Origin: JAAXGI01 sp965206975
Lineage (GTDB): Bacteria > Gemmatimonadota > Gemmatimonadetes > Longimicrobiales > Gaopeijiaceae
DNA: 64,000 nucleotides
Direction of reading: 5' to 3'
Assembly: GCA_965206975.1 (NCBI GenBank)
Contig: OZ242253.1
Location: 2,170,001-2,234,000, forward strand
In this document: positions 18,867 to 27,654 of the stretch, piece after piece
Position numbering within the stretch: position 1 is the stretch's first letter
How the letters are laid out: each line of letters opens with the position of its first letter
Translations under genes and position numbers: made by a program
The notes under the pieces: model-generated
Told to the model about the DNA's origin: nothing
The model's input: the letters and a program-made list of their open reading frames with translations, nothing else
Database searches by the model: none

Positions 18867-19709
18867 CTAGACTATGGATCGATTAAGGATCCCGATGTAT
18901 GGCAGATTGCGAAACTCTTCACCCGCTCCCATACCGTATCCCACCAGAAACTCCTGAGGTGCTTCGAATCCGATTCGCGGTGTTCGATTCGAAATATCCG
19001 CTATCTGTTTATGGAGTAGCACACAGACCTCTACAGTGGTGGCTCCCATCTTCTCGAGTATGGGGATGATGTGATTCAGAGTCGCACTACTGTCGATGAT
19101 ATCCTCGACCAGAAGAACAGTCCGCCCGCTCACCGAAAGAGTCGGCCAGCATCCGATCTTGATTTCCCCGCTGGATGTCATCTCGTCTCCATAACTTGAA
19201 GCTCGAAGAAAATCGATCTCAAGGGGCACCCTGATTTCCCTCACAAGGTCAGCCAGAAAGATACAGGCGCCCTTGAGTATCCCTAGAACAAGCAGATTGT
19301 CCTCCGGGGTGTAGGCAGCATTGATCTCATCTCCGAGTTCCCGGACTCGGAGCCGAATCTGATCGGGCGTGAAGACCACTCGGCTGATCTGTGGCGGGAG
19401 ATCGGGGACACCACGAACCGTGTCCTGGACTGAAAACGGTGGGTATGTCCAGGGACCTGCAGCGATTCCCTTGTCATCGATATGAAGAAGCACGTCGGGC
19501 TCACTTCGAAACGTTCTTGAGCGAGCGTGCGATGTGCCGGGGCTTTCAGTCTCGATGATCCGGTGCTGATAGCGGTCGGGATTTCTCTCACGCCTCTGCA
19601 CCTGAGTCTTGATCCCTGCGATCGCTCCCTTTTCGGTCGCGTAGTGCTTTCGAATCTTCCATTTGCGGTCCCCGACAAGCAATTCCTGCAAGGTGAAGTG
19701 TCCGGGCAT
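18867..19709 (-). CDS. hpt: Hypoxanthine phosphoribosyltransferase with N-terminal extension
   Basis: The C-terminal ~175 residues form a purine-salvage phosphoribosyltransferase that converts hypoxanthine or guanine plus PRPP to the nucleotide. The PRPP loop is LLVEDIIDSSATL (E202, D203). Other family marks are GILKGACIFLADLVR, DFLRASSYGD and the FLVGYGMG stretch near the end. Stand-alone Hpt proteins are about 180 residues; this one has an extra ~105 residues of unrecognised sequence in front. The ATG at 19707-19709 has an AGGAG site at good spacing, which supports the extension being translated. The extension is basic near its start (DRKWKIRKHYATEKG). Confidence 0.88.
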   Translation of the reverse strand: MPGHFTLQELLVGDRKWKIRKHYATEKGAIAGIKTQVQRRERNPDRYQHRIIETESPGTSHARSRTFRSEPDVLLHIDDKGIAAGPWTYPPFSVQDTVRGVPDLPPQISRVVFTPDQIRLRVRELGDEINAAYTPEDNLLVLGILKGACIFLADLVREIRVPLEIDFLRASSYGDEMTSSGEIKIGCWPTLSVSGRTVLLVEDIIDSSATLNHIIPILEKMGATTVEVCVLLHKQIADISNRTPRIGFEAPQEFLVGYGMGAGEEFRNLPYIGILNRSIV

Positions 19710-19820
19710 CGTGTGTCTCCTGGGCTGTTTGAAGCTCTTTCCACCCCCACCCCGTGGAAGAGAAGGGATCGAGTGTCCTCGTGCGTCCTGGAGGTCTTTC
19801 TGTGAGCGGTCTCAAGCGGC

Positions 19821-20669
19821 TCAAAAGTCGATGACGAGCGCCAGGGTAAGGGCGCGATCAGACTTCTGAAGAGGCACCAGTATGCTCCCGCTGCCTAGTG
19901 GAACCCTTACGGGAGCGGGAACTCTGTCGTATAGGATCTGCAGGCTGGCCTTCAGGGCAAGGTGTCTTGAGATCGCGACTGCAATCGCGCTGGTCCAATC
20001 CGCCCTGACGTCGTCCGTCTCGGTCAGGCTCTCGTCCACCACAAGCAAGCTCGTGAACTCCGTCGTGGGGGTCAGAGTCTGCAAGAGGTCAAGCGTCGCC
20101 CTAAGCCCTCCGAACGAGTCCTTTCCCGCAGGACTCTGGACCACGTCGTCCTGAACCGTGTACGTGAGTCCCAAGTCAGTCTTGAAGTGGCGGGCCTCGG
20201 CGTCCACCCACGCCCGGCCGGCGCCTCCCACCATTGCGTAGCGGTTCTGAATACCCGCGAACGTGTTTCGATCCCATCCAGCGCCGGCGAAGAGATAGTT
20301 GGAGTCGGTGACTTCTCTATCGTAGCGTGCCTTCAGGAAATAGTTCTCCGCAGTCTTCTCCGTTGGGGTGCTCCGGGTCACGATGAAGTCATCCACGGTG
20401 CCTGTGGCGGTGTGGACCGTCACCCCGGACTCCGCCCTCACCGCGCCTGCTGCCACCTGCAATAGCGCGTTCTCCCACCGATGTTCTGCCGTGTTCTTTA
20501 GCCCCAGAGTGCTAGATGTTGCATTTCCCGACGTCAGAACAAGCGTGAGTTCTGCAACGTCAGTCCATCCCAGTGGCGGGTCATCCTGGGCGGAGAGGTT
20601 TCCGGCTCCGATAGACAGGAAAAGGAGGGCGGAAGAGAGAGAGATCATCTGAATACGACTGTCGAACAT
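19821..20669 (-). CDS. DUF481-family outer membrane beta-barrel protein
   Basis: The 282-residue product has a signal peptide (about residues 1-27) followed by alternating beta-strand sequence ending in ALTLALVIDF, a typical barrel C-terminus with terminal Phe. The region after GWTDVAELTLVLTSGN matches the opening of DUF481 (YdiY-like) proteins. The ATG at 20667-20669 is chosen because CAGGAG lies just upstream; an alternative start 24 bases further lacks this. The function of the family is unknown. It sits 111 bases upstream of hpt on the same strand. Confidence 0.82.
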   Translation of the reverse strand: MFDSRIQMISLSSALLFLSIGAGNLSAQDDPPLGWTDVAELTLVLTSGNATSSTLGLKNTAEHRWENALLQVAAGAVRAESGVTVHTATGTVDDFIVTRSTPTEKTAENYFLKARYDREVTDSNYLFAGAGWDRNTFAGIQNRYAMVGGAGRAWVDAEARHFKTDLGLTYTVQDDVVQSPAGKDSFGGLRATLDLLQTLTPTTEFTSLLVVDESLTETDDVRADWTSAIAVAISRHLALKASLQILYDRVPAPVRVPLGSGSILVPLQKSDRALTLALVIDF

Positions 20670-20889
20670 GCGTGCTCCTGTTTTGGTTTTCACTTCCCAC
20701 GAACCCCCTATCCCGGGTTGTGGGGAGGCTCAACCAATGCGCTGGGTGGTCACCCGTAACAGTCCTCGGCCCAGCCAAAGATTGGCTTGATGAGGCTAGT
20801 GAAGAAGGGCCTGGGAGAGGGGAAGCCGTGGACTCGGAGCCTGTCAACGAGAGTGAGACACCCGGGGTCATGGATTCGTGAGCGGGCTT

Positions 20890-21330
20890 CGGTGTCGGGG
20901 CCGCAGTCGGTGGATTGATCCAGACCTTGGTGGGGCGGAGCCGTGGCCACGAACTCGGGCTTGGCGTACTGGGGGATGCGTGAGCTGATTGCGTCGTTCC
21001 CGCACGGGGTGATCCTCGGCGAGGATCCTGGACGTCGTGCGTTCTGAGCAGAGGGATTGTCCTTCGTCGAGGAGGGTGGCAACGACCTCCGCAGGGGATC
21101 GGTCGACGAAGCGTGGGGAGGCGAGGGTCTCGCGGATCTCCTCGCGCTCGGATTCATCCCGCGCCCGGGCGGGCCGCTTGCTGGACTGCCGGTGCCCGGG
21201 AGTGGGCTTCTGACGCCGGTAGACGGTGGTGCGCGACCACCCAGTGCCCGGGAGGCCGAAGCGACGCCGACCTTGGGTGCAAGGGAGGCAGCGGCCATCA
21301 CGTGAGCGCTGCTGATCGAGCCGTGGTGGC
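20890..21330 (-). pseudogene. Decayed IS3-family OrfB transposase fragment
   Basis: Pieces in two minus-strand frames together resemble the first half of an IS3-type OrfB: SRTTVYRRQ, then RFVDRSPAEVVATLLDEGQ, LCSERTTSRILAEDHPVR and ERRNQLTHP. After a frameshift it continues with QYAKPEFVATAP. The region where the first catalytic Asp should lie is garbled (HQGLDQSTDCG), and the rest is missing. At least two frameshifts make it non-functional. It is the edge of the insertion-sequence island. Confidence 0.75.
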
Positions 21331-21654
21331 AAGTTACAACACCGTCTGACCACACAGCCCTCTGGGCCGGCCCGAGTGATAGGACCGAACACGGCGCGGG
21401 CGCTACCCTCTCGACATTGTTGTGCACACGATCAGGCCGGGTTGCGGCTCTGACTTGCCACACGGCAATTTAGAATCACTGCAGGTGCAGAAGAGCTGGA
21501 TCACACCGCCCCGTCTCGCTCGTGCTCAAACACCAGCTGAACTACCCTCTCCCGAGCCTCGGGGAGTACTTCCTCACCTGGTTCATGACTCCCATCCATC
21601 TGAACTGATGGAGTATCCGGCAAGCGCGGCGCGGTGCACTTCAGGGGAGAGGAT

Positions 21655-22857
21655 ATGTCCCAGGAGAGGGGGGAGAGGGAAGCGACCGGAGGTCGTGGAG
21701 GGAAGGAGCTGCCGGAGCGATGGAGTGCAGGGCGGAAGACGGATGTAGTGCTGCGGCTGCTTCGCGGAGAAGATCTGGGGGAAGTGAGCCGCGAGCTTGA
21801 GGTCTCGCCGGTGGATCTGGAAGAGTGGCGGCGAGTGTTCTTGGAGAGAGGCCAGCAGGGGCTGAAGAGCCGGAGGGGTGATGGGGCGGAGCGGGAGCTG
21901 ATGCGTACGCGGGCGAAGTTGGGTGAGATGACGATGCGGATGGAGCTGGGAGCTGAGGAAGCTCTTGAGGCGCGGAAGCGAGTGAGTTCGGGGACGGGAC
22001 GACGCTACCCTCTGACGATGGTCTGCGAGGTGTGGCGGATGGCGCGTTCGACGGTCTACACGGTGCGGGCTCGAGGGCTGGGCTCTGAGGTTGGGGAGAC
22101 CGGGAAGCGGGGTCCGAAGACGGAGCTGAGCGATGAGGCCTTGGTCGAGAAGATCCGCCAGGTGCTCCGGGAGAGCGACTTCCTGGGTGAGGGGCACAGG
22201 AAGGTGAGAGCCCGCCTGAGGCCGAAAGGGATCGGAGTGGGCAAGAACCGCGTGCTGAGGCTGATGCGGGAGAACGGGCTGTTGGCGCCGGTGCGCCGCG
22301 GGCACCCGCGAGGAGACCGGAGCCACAGCGGCCGGATCACGACCGATGCGCCCAACGAGCTGTGGGGCACCGATGCGACACGGTTCTACACGAAGGCGGA
22401 CGGCTGGTGCTGGTTGTTCATGGCAGTCGATCACTGTGTCAGCGACGTCGTGGGATGGCATGTGGCCAAGAAGGGAGACCGCTGGGCGGCCCTCGAGCCG
22501 GTCCGCCAGGACGTGCGGACCCATATGGGGGGCTACGCGCCCAGGATCGCGCTCGGACTACGCCATGACTGGGGTCCGCAGTACACGGCCCGCCAGTTCC
22601 AGGCCGAGCTCCGATGGCTCGGGATCCGGTCGACCGCGGCCTATGTGGGGGAGCCGGAGTGCAACGGTGTCGCGGAGCGCTTCATCCGCACGCTCAAGGA
22701 GGAGTGCCTCTACCTCCACGACTTCGAGAGCCTCGAGGAAGCCAGACACGAGATCGGCCAGTTCGTCGAATCCTACAACCACGGATGGCTCTTAGAGCGG
22801 CACGCCTACCGGACCCCGGCCCAGGCCCGCGAGGAGCTCACCCGCAAGGCGGCATGA
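21655..22857 (+). CDS. IS3-type transposase, single-frame OrfAB
   Basis: The 400-residue protein appears complete. The first ~110 residues contain a helix-turn-helix and coiled region like IS3 OrfA (VVLRLLRGEDLGEVSRELEV). A HTH_21-like section follows (SDFLGEGHRKVRARLR), then the integrase core. The catalytic triad is D in LWGTDATRFY, D in LRHDWGPQYT and E in NGVAERFIRTLKEEC. The ATG at 21655 follows GGGGAGAGGAT. OrfA and OrfB are in one frame with no need for programmed frameshifting. I could not find clear terminal inverted repeats, so element ends are not given. Confidence 0.88.
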   Translation: MSQERGEREATGGRGGKELPERWSAGRKTDVVLRLLRGEDLGEVSRELEVSPVDLEEWRRVFLERGQQGLKSRRGDGAERELMRTRAKLGEMTMRMELGAEEALEARKRVSSGTGRRYPLTMVCEVWRMARSTVYTVRARGLGSEVGETGKRGPKTELSDEALVEKIRQVLRESDFLGEGHRKVRARLRPKGIGVGKNRVLRLMRENGLLAPVRRGHPRGDRSHSGRITTDAPNELWGTDATRFYTKADGWCWLFMAVDHCVSDVVGWHVAKKGDRWAALEPVRQDVRTHMGGYAPRIALGLRHDWGPQYTARQFQAELRWLGIRSTAAYVGEPECNGVAERFIRTLKEECLYLHDFESLEEARHEIGQFVESYNHGWLLERHAYRTPAQAREELTRKAA

Positions 22858-22962
22858 TTAGGCCGCCCCCTTGTCCAAGAAATCGGAACCGGTTCACCCC
22901 CTCTCTCTGGACCCCAACTCTTCTTGCCAATCTACTGTCCAGATAAATCGGGGGCGGTAAAT

Positions 22963-23090
22963 CAGGAAGCAGTCCTGCGAAGCGCTGAAGAGTTCCAGCA
23001 GAACTTGGACCGCTACATCGAGGAGCACAACACGGTGAGAACCCATTCATCGAGATGGCGCGTCGGAAGGACGTCGGCGCACACGTTGGC
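22963..23090 (+). pseudogene. C-terminal fragment of an integrase-core transposase
   Basis: About 42 residues (EEFQQNLDRYIEEHNTVRTH, then GRTSAHTLA) match the end of IS3/IS481 transposases, where residues past the catalytic Glu read Y-N-x-x-R-x-H. Nothing upstream in frame supplies the catalytic core, so this is a relic. Confidence 0.6.
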
Positions 23091-23349
23091 TGGACAATCT
23101 CCCCCTGGCCAAGCAAAAGACGCTCGGCGTAGCATAGCAATCGGACAGTTCTTGCAGATGAGGTGACCAAACGCGTTCCCTTGCCCATGGGATCGGGACA
23201 ACCTCACTTGAACGCCTCACAGCGGAAAAGGCCAGCGAACGGAAGCGCATGAACTGGACTAGCTACGATTTAATCTGACATACAGTCTAAGTGGTGGTTC
23301 GGATTCTCTACCCTCACGGAGGTGGGGGAGTCAAAGGAGGAGAGAGGCC

Positions 23350-23659
23350 ATGACGACGAGTCAGAAGGTGATACGGGCGAAGGTGGGATTGTTGGAGCTG
23401 GCGAAGCAGTTGGGCAACGTGAGCCAGGCGTGCAAGATGATGGGCTACAGCCGGGACAGCTTCTACCGGTTCAAGGAGCTGTATGAGAGGAGAGGCTGCG
23501 CTCGAGGAGATCAGCCGACGCAAGCCGATCGTGAAGAACCGAGTGGCGCCAGAGGTGGAAGAGGCGACGTGCGTGACGTCGGCGATCGAAGAGCCGGCGT
23601 GGGGCCAGCTGCGCACGTCGAACGAACTCAAGAAGCGAGGGATCAGCGTGTCGCCGGTC
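23350..23659 (+). pseudogene. 5' fragment of an IS481-type transposase, cut by another IS481 element
   Basis: The reading begins MTTSQKVIRAKVGLLELAKQ and resembles the N-terminal HTH of the intact IS481 transposase beside it. A frameshift near 23490 is needed to continue into LEEISRRKPIVKNRV and ELKKRGISVSP. The homology stops exactly where the terminal repeat of the IS481 element starts (23660). The 3' half is not found on the other side of that element. Confidence 0.72.
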
Positions 23660-24890
23660 TGTACAGAGATGGTAATGACCTGACAGTCGGCCCTCGCCGG
23701 AGCTGCGTCTAGGCTGCCTTCTTGTTGGCGTCCTCCTTGTTGGCCTTTGCGGCCTTCCTGGCGTGGGTGAGACCGGCCTTGAAGACCTGATAGGGCGTAC
23801 GGCCCTCCATGGCTCGGCCTCGGTGCGGTCGCTTGCGGTTGTAGGTCTCGAGGTAGGCCTCCAGGTCGGTCTGCATCTCCTCGACGGTCTCGTACCAGGT
23901 GGTGTGGCCCTTCACCCTCAAGTGCTCGTCGAGGAGCTTCGCGGTGGGATGGTCGATGAAGCCGTTGGACTGGGGCCTGCCCACCTTCGTCGTACGGTGC
24001 TCGATGTCCTCGAGCTGAAGGAAGAGCTCGTAGGGGTGACGGTCCGGACGGCCACAGAACTCGCGGCCGTTGTCACTGAGCACGGTCTTCACCCGGACCC
24101 GGTGCTCCTCGAAGAAGGGCAGCACGTCGTTGTGGATCACCTGCACCGCCGTGAGCGGGAGCTTGCTCGTGTAGAACCGGCCCCAGGCATAGCGGCTGAA
24201 GCAATCGAGCACGGTCTGCAGGTACACCTTTCCGACCCCCTTCAGCGTTCCGACAAAGAACGTGTCCACGGCCACGAGGTCGCCCGGATAGTGGACTTCG
24301 ATGTGGCGCTCCCGGAACTCGGGACTGAAGCGCTCCAGCAGCGCGATCTGCTCGGCGGTCAGCTTCAGCTTCCGTTCCCTCGCCGTCTCTTCGAGCCTGA
24401 GCAGCCGTTCGTGCTTCGTCGTCAGGCCGTGACGATCCCACACCCCACGCACCCCCCCTGAGCTGACCTGGATCCCTCCCAGCAGCAACGCATCCGCGAC
24501 CCGCTGGGCTCCCTGCGCCGGACACTCCAGGCTGTGTGCCAGGATCGCCGCCTCTACCTTCTCGCCCACTCGGTTCGGGTGCGGTCCCTTCGGCCCCGGA
24601 AGCTGGTCGATCAGTCCCTCGGCCCCGTAGAGCTGGAAGTTGCGACGGATCTCGTAGAACTGCTGACGGCTGTAACCCACGATGTGGCACGCCTTGCTCA
24701 CGTTGCCGAGCTCCTGGGCCAGCTGTAGCAGACTCAGCTTGCGACGCGCTATCTTTTCCTTCTGGACGGTGGTCATCTTCTCTCCCGTGCTAAGTGAGTG
24801 ACTTCGACATCTCTCAATTAGCTCCGGCGAGGGCGGTTGGCCACCGTCCTCTCTCGTGGCCGACTGTCAGGTCATTACCATCTCTGTACA
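23660..24890. mobile_element. IS481-family insertion sequence, 1231 bp
   Basis: Perfect 33-base terminal inverted repeats are at 23660-23692 and 24858-24890, starting TGTACAGAGATGGTAATGAC. The TGT ends fit the IS3/IS481 group. A second shared block (CCCTCGCCGGAGC) lies just inside each end. The single transposase gene is on the minus strand. I see no convincing target duplication, and the interrupted IS481-like gene does not resume on the right, so a deletion has probably removed the right flank. Confidence 0.9.
23709..24776 (-). CDS. IS481-family transposase with altered catalytic triad
   Basis: The 355-residue protein starts MTTVQKEKIARRKLSLLQLA, with an N-terminal HTH (ELGNVSKACHIVGYSRQQFY), an HTH_29-like part and an integrase core. 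Two catalytic aspartates are visible in DLVAVDTFFVG and TVLSDNGREFCG. At the third position the family motif NGF(V/I)ER is replaced: here it reads QSNGFIDHPTAKLLDEH, so Asp stands where the catalytic Glu is expected. Adjacent conserved residues also differ. The protein may be inactive or need help from another copy. The C-terminus is Lys/Ala-rich. Confidence 0.88.
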   Translation of the reverse strand: MTTVQKEKIARRKLSLLQLAQELGNVSKACHIVGYSRQQFYEIRRNFQLYGAEGLIDQLPGPKGPHPNRVGEKVEAAILAHSLECPAQGAQRVADALLLGGIQVSSGGVRGVWDRHGLTTKHERLLRLEETARERKLKLTAEQIALLERFSPEFRERHIEVHYPGDLVAVDTFFVGTLKGVGKVYLQTVLDCFSRYAWGRFYTSKLPLTAVQVIHNDVLPFFEEHRVRVKTVLSDNGREFCGRPDRHPYELFLQLEDIEHRTTKVGRPQSNGFIDHPTAKLLDEHLRVKGHTTWYETVEEMQTDLEAYLETYNRKRPHRGRAMEGRTPYQVFKAGLTHARKAAKANKEDANKKAA

Positions 24891-25211
24891 TCAGGAGCTT
24901 CCACATCAGGGCCGTAGCGCTCTCGACCGTCCGTGATGAAGCTCTTAAGAACCCACTCATAGACGACGTCCTGAGGCTGTCCGCAATCCGTGAACTAACC
25001 GGCCGATGACGAAGCGAACTCGTGAATTCAAGAGTGAGCAACGACCGTCCCAGTCCCGTTCCGAGGAGGAAGGGCCGGAAATCACTTGGTGCAATGCAGT
25101 GGTAACCGCCTCCGGGAAAGCAACATCGGCAGGTCTGGCACCCGCGATCGAGCTGCTGAAGTCCTACGTTCTGTCTAGTGCGGAACTCAGTCCTCTGCCC
25201 GATCCGATAGA
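24891..25211. other. Intergenic gap, nothing recognised
   Basis: This stretch of about 320 bases lies between the right end of the IS481 element and the end of the split acetyltransferase gene. No supported gene was seen. Confidence 0.35.
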
Positions 25212-25330
25212 CTAGTCGAATCTGTAGTCGCTCATGTCACACGCCGGCTCGTATCCGATGTTCTGGTAGATGTGGTTCGACGTAGGATTCGACAGATCGG
25301 TGAACCGCATGCAGTAGTCGAGGCCATCAT

Positions 25331-26743
25331 CTAGCAGCCCGTGGAAGAAGTGGGTTTCCAGAGCGTCGGGTGAAGGAGTGGGACCAGGGCCGAGGCGGGG
25401 GTGAGTGTGTGCCGATGTCGGATCTTGTAGCCTAAAGACCCGACCATTGGGCCGAACGGGCCGATCTGGCGGCAAAAGCGGCGAAGAATGGGTAAGACGG
25501 TGGTGCTGACGTGGCATGCGAGTGCGGCGCCCTGCAGGCCGCGGGGGGTGCCAAAGCCGAAACGCTTGCGCATCAGGAGCCCGAGGTTGAAGGCGGCAGC
25601 CTGAAGGAGCATCCGTTTTCGAATCTCCTCCTGCCCACGGACGTGGACGCGGCGGAGTCCTCCGGTCCCCAGCATGTGTGCGAACCCCCGCTCCAGCTTC
25701 TCGCCGCGCTGGCGCAGCAGCCGCTTTCCCCGGTTGCCGCGGATCCGCCGCCGGTTGGCGTAGGTCGGCTTCTGCGCGTCCCGGTTCCGCTTCCACTTCC
25801 GGCGGCCGCGGTCGGGCTCGCTCACGTAGCTCCGCTGCCCCCGGTCTCTCAGCTCCGTCATCGTCTGGTTCGAGTGGTAGCCCTTGTCGGCCACCACTTC
25901 CCTCGGCTCCACGCCCACCTCCGCCAGCTGCCGCTCCGCCTCGTCCAGCGTCACCGGCAGCGAGGCCGTGTCTCCGCCGTCCATCGTCTGAACCGTCGCC
26001 GCCACGACCGCGCCGGTCTCCATATCCGGGTCGACCGCCTGCTCGAACTTGTGCGCCAGGCGCGTCCTGCCGTCCTTCATCTTCGTGATCCGCGCCTCCG
26101 GGTCGTGCGGATGCGCCCACTCCTGGTTCGAGCCCTTCTTCGGACGCTTCCGGTCCAGCTTCGCGAGGTCTTCCCGCGCCGGCGTCTCGATCCCCGACGC
26201 CCGCGCCACCCCCTCCAGCCACTCCTCGTAGCCGGTCCCGTCGTCGCGCCGCACGATCGTGCGCATCGCCGCGTTCGCCTCCAGCGTCGTCGCGTCCACG
26301 CCCAGCGTCTTGCCGCTCAGAAGACCCGACGCCCGCAGCACCTCCAGCACCCGGGCGAACACCGCCTCGTGGGCCTCCAGGCTCAGCCGCTTCCGCGTCT
26401 TCGACAGGCTCGAATGCTCCGGCGGGTTGTTCGCCAGCCCGCAGCCCAGAAACTCACGCAGCGAAATCGAGTCCGCACACCGCCACGCAATCCCCCGCTC
26501 CGAGCCGATCCCTTCCAGATACCCCACCATCAGCATCCGGAAATACACCCCGGGCGCAATGCCCGGCCGGCCCCGCTTCTCCGCATAGAACTCCCGGCAC
26601 GTCTCTTCCGCAAAGTCGTCGAAACCCTCCTCCTCAAGCAGCCTGTTCAGCGCACGGTAGAAGGGGTTGCCCAGCGCGCGGATCTCGCTGGCCGCCACGA
26701 ATAACTCCTGCTGTCGCCCCTTGCGCCGCTTGCCTATCGCCAT
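25331..26743 (-). CDS. IS1182-family transposase whose TAG stop lies in the target site
   Basis: The 470-residue DDE transposase has an N-terminal IS1182-like domain (RGRPGIAPGVYFRMLMVGYL). The catalytic Asp residues are in LGVDATTLEAN and VVADKGYHSN, and the Glu is in GEKLERGFAHML. Between them is a typical insertion with HKFEQAVDPDMETGAVV. The frame passes through the whole left terminal repeat and ends at TAG formed by the flanking CTAG (25333-25331). The stop is therefore supplied by target DNA. The start ATG at 26741-26743 lies about 90 bases inside the right end. Confidence 0.9.
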   Translation of the reverse strand: MAIGKRRKGRQQELFVAASEIRALGNPFYRALNRLLEEEGFDDFAEETCREFYAEKRGRPGIAPGVYFRMLMVGYLEGIGSERGIAWRCADSISLREFLGCGLANNPPEHSSLSKTRKRLSLEAHEAVFARVLEVLRASGLLSGKTLGVDATTLEANAAMRTIVRRDDGTGYEEWLEGVARASGIETPAREDLAKLDRKRPKKGSNQEWAHPHDPEARITKMKDGRTRLAHKFEQAVDPDMETGAVVAATVQTMDGGDTASLPVTLDEAERQLAEVGVEPREVVADKGYHSNQTMTELRDRGQRSYVSEPDRGRRKWKRNRDAQKPTYANRRRIRGNRGKRLLRQRGEKLERGFAHMLGTGGLRRVHVRGQEEIRKRMLLQAAAFNLGLLMRKRFGFGTPRGLQGAALACHVSTTVLPILRRFCRQIGPFGPMVGSLGYKIRHRHTLTPASALVPLLHPTLWKPTSSTGC

Positions 26744-26830
26744 CGCCGTCCTCCCTCGCTCAGACCCCGGTTCACCTGGAATCTAACTCACTCATACAAC
26801 GGCTACAGGAAGGACTTTTTCCACGGGCTG
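25335..26830. mobile_element. IS1182-family insertion sequence, first element (1496 bp), CTAG target
   Basis: The ends are inverted repeats CAGCCCGTGGAA(G/A)AAGT, at 25335-25351 and 26814-26830. Both flanks are CTAG (25331-25334 and 26831-26834), the apparent 4-base target duplication. The element interrupts the 3' part of the GNAT gene. The transposase runs on the minus strand and its stop codon lies in the left CTAG. Confidence 0.92.
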
Positions 26831-27581
26831 CTAGGAGTCGTTGGGTCAGCCGGGCCACGCACGCCGTGGCATAGCCACGCCGACGATGCTCCGGCGGCGT
26901 GTAGACAAGATTGACTCTGACTCCCCGATCGGTCCGGGCCGCCCAACCTGACATCGAGACCGGGCCTTCGTCCTGCCACAGAAAGACGCGTCCGTTCGCG
27001 ATTCGTCCTCGGGTCGCCTCCTCCTGATCATGGTGATATTCCAGACCTGACTGCCTGATGAACGCCTCAGTCCAAGAGAGGACAAGCGGGAAGTCATCCT
27101 CCTGAGCAGCTCGGAGGACGCCGGGTGACGGTCGCTCCGGGTGCGTTACGCCACGTGCCTCGAAGACTCGCTGCTCGAGGCCAGGCCGCAGCTGTGTTCG
27201 CGCAAGCTTCGACCAATGCTCGGCGAACCGAGATACCGCCGTCTCCGGCCCGAGTACTGCCGGAAGAACGCCGTAAGCTTCCACAAGGTCCTGCGCCAGG
27301 CAGTGCAGTGCCGGGTCATTCCTTTGCGTGATGATCAACTTCCACGGAGGTGTTCGAAGCGCACAAGCCGCGACCTCCTTGCCGTCGTGAGCTACGACTG
27401 CGAGGTAGATGCCCTCGCCACGTTCGGCTTTCGAGGCAAGCGAGGTGGCAAGCCCCCGGATCAGTTCATTCTCGACCTCGGCGCGATCCAAAAATGGCCC
27501 AGCGCGGTCAAGGAATCCCTCAGGACTCGAGAATCTCTCAACCCGGATCCTGCATGAGGGGAGTAGCATAGGGAAGAAAAA

Positions 27582-27654
27582 CACCGTCTAAGGCCTTAGG
27601 TTGAGGGCACTTCGTCCAAGAAGGTTCCTCGCCACAAAAGGCACCCAGACGGTG
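27582..27654. promoter_or_regulatory. Inverted repeat in the leader of IS1380 copy A
   Basis: CACCGTCT (27582-27589) and AGACGGTG (27647-27654) are perfectly complementary and bracket the TTG start of the transposase. The same pair exists in copies B and C and, in the diverged relic D, as a recognisable version. It could sequester the start region when transcription enters from outside the element. Confidence 0.45.
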
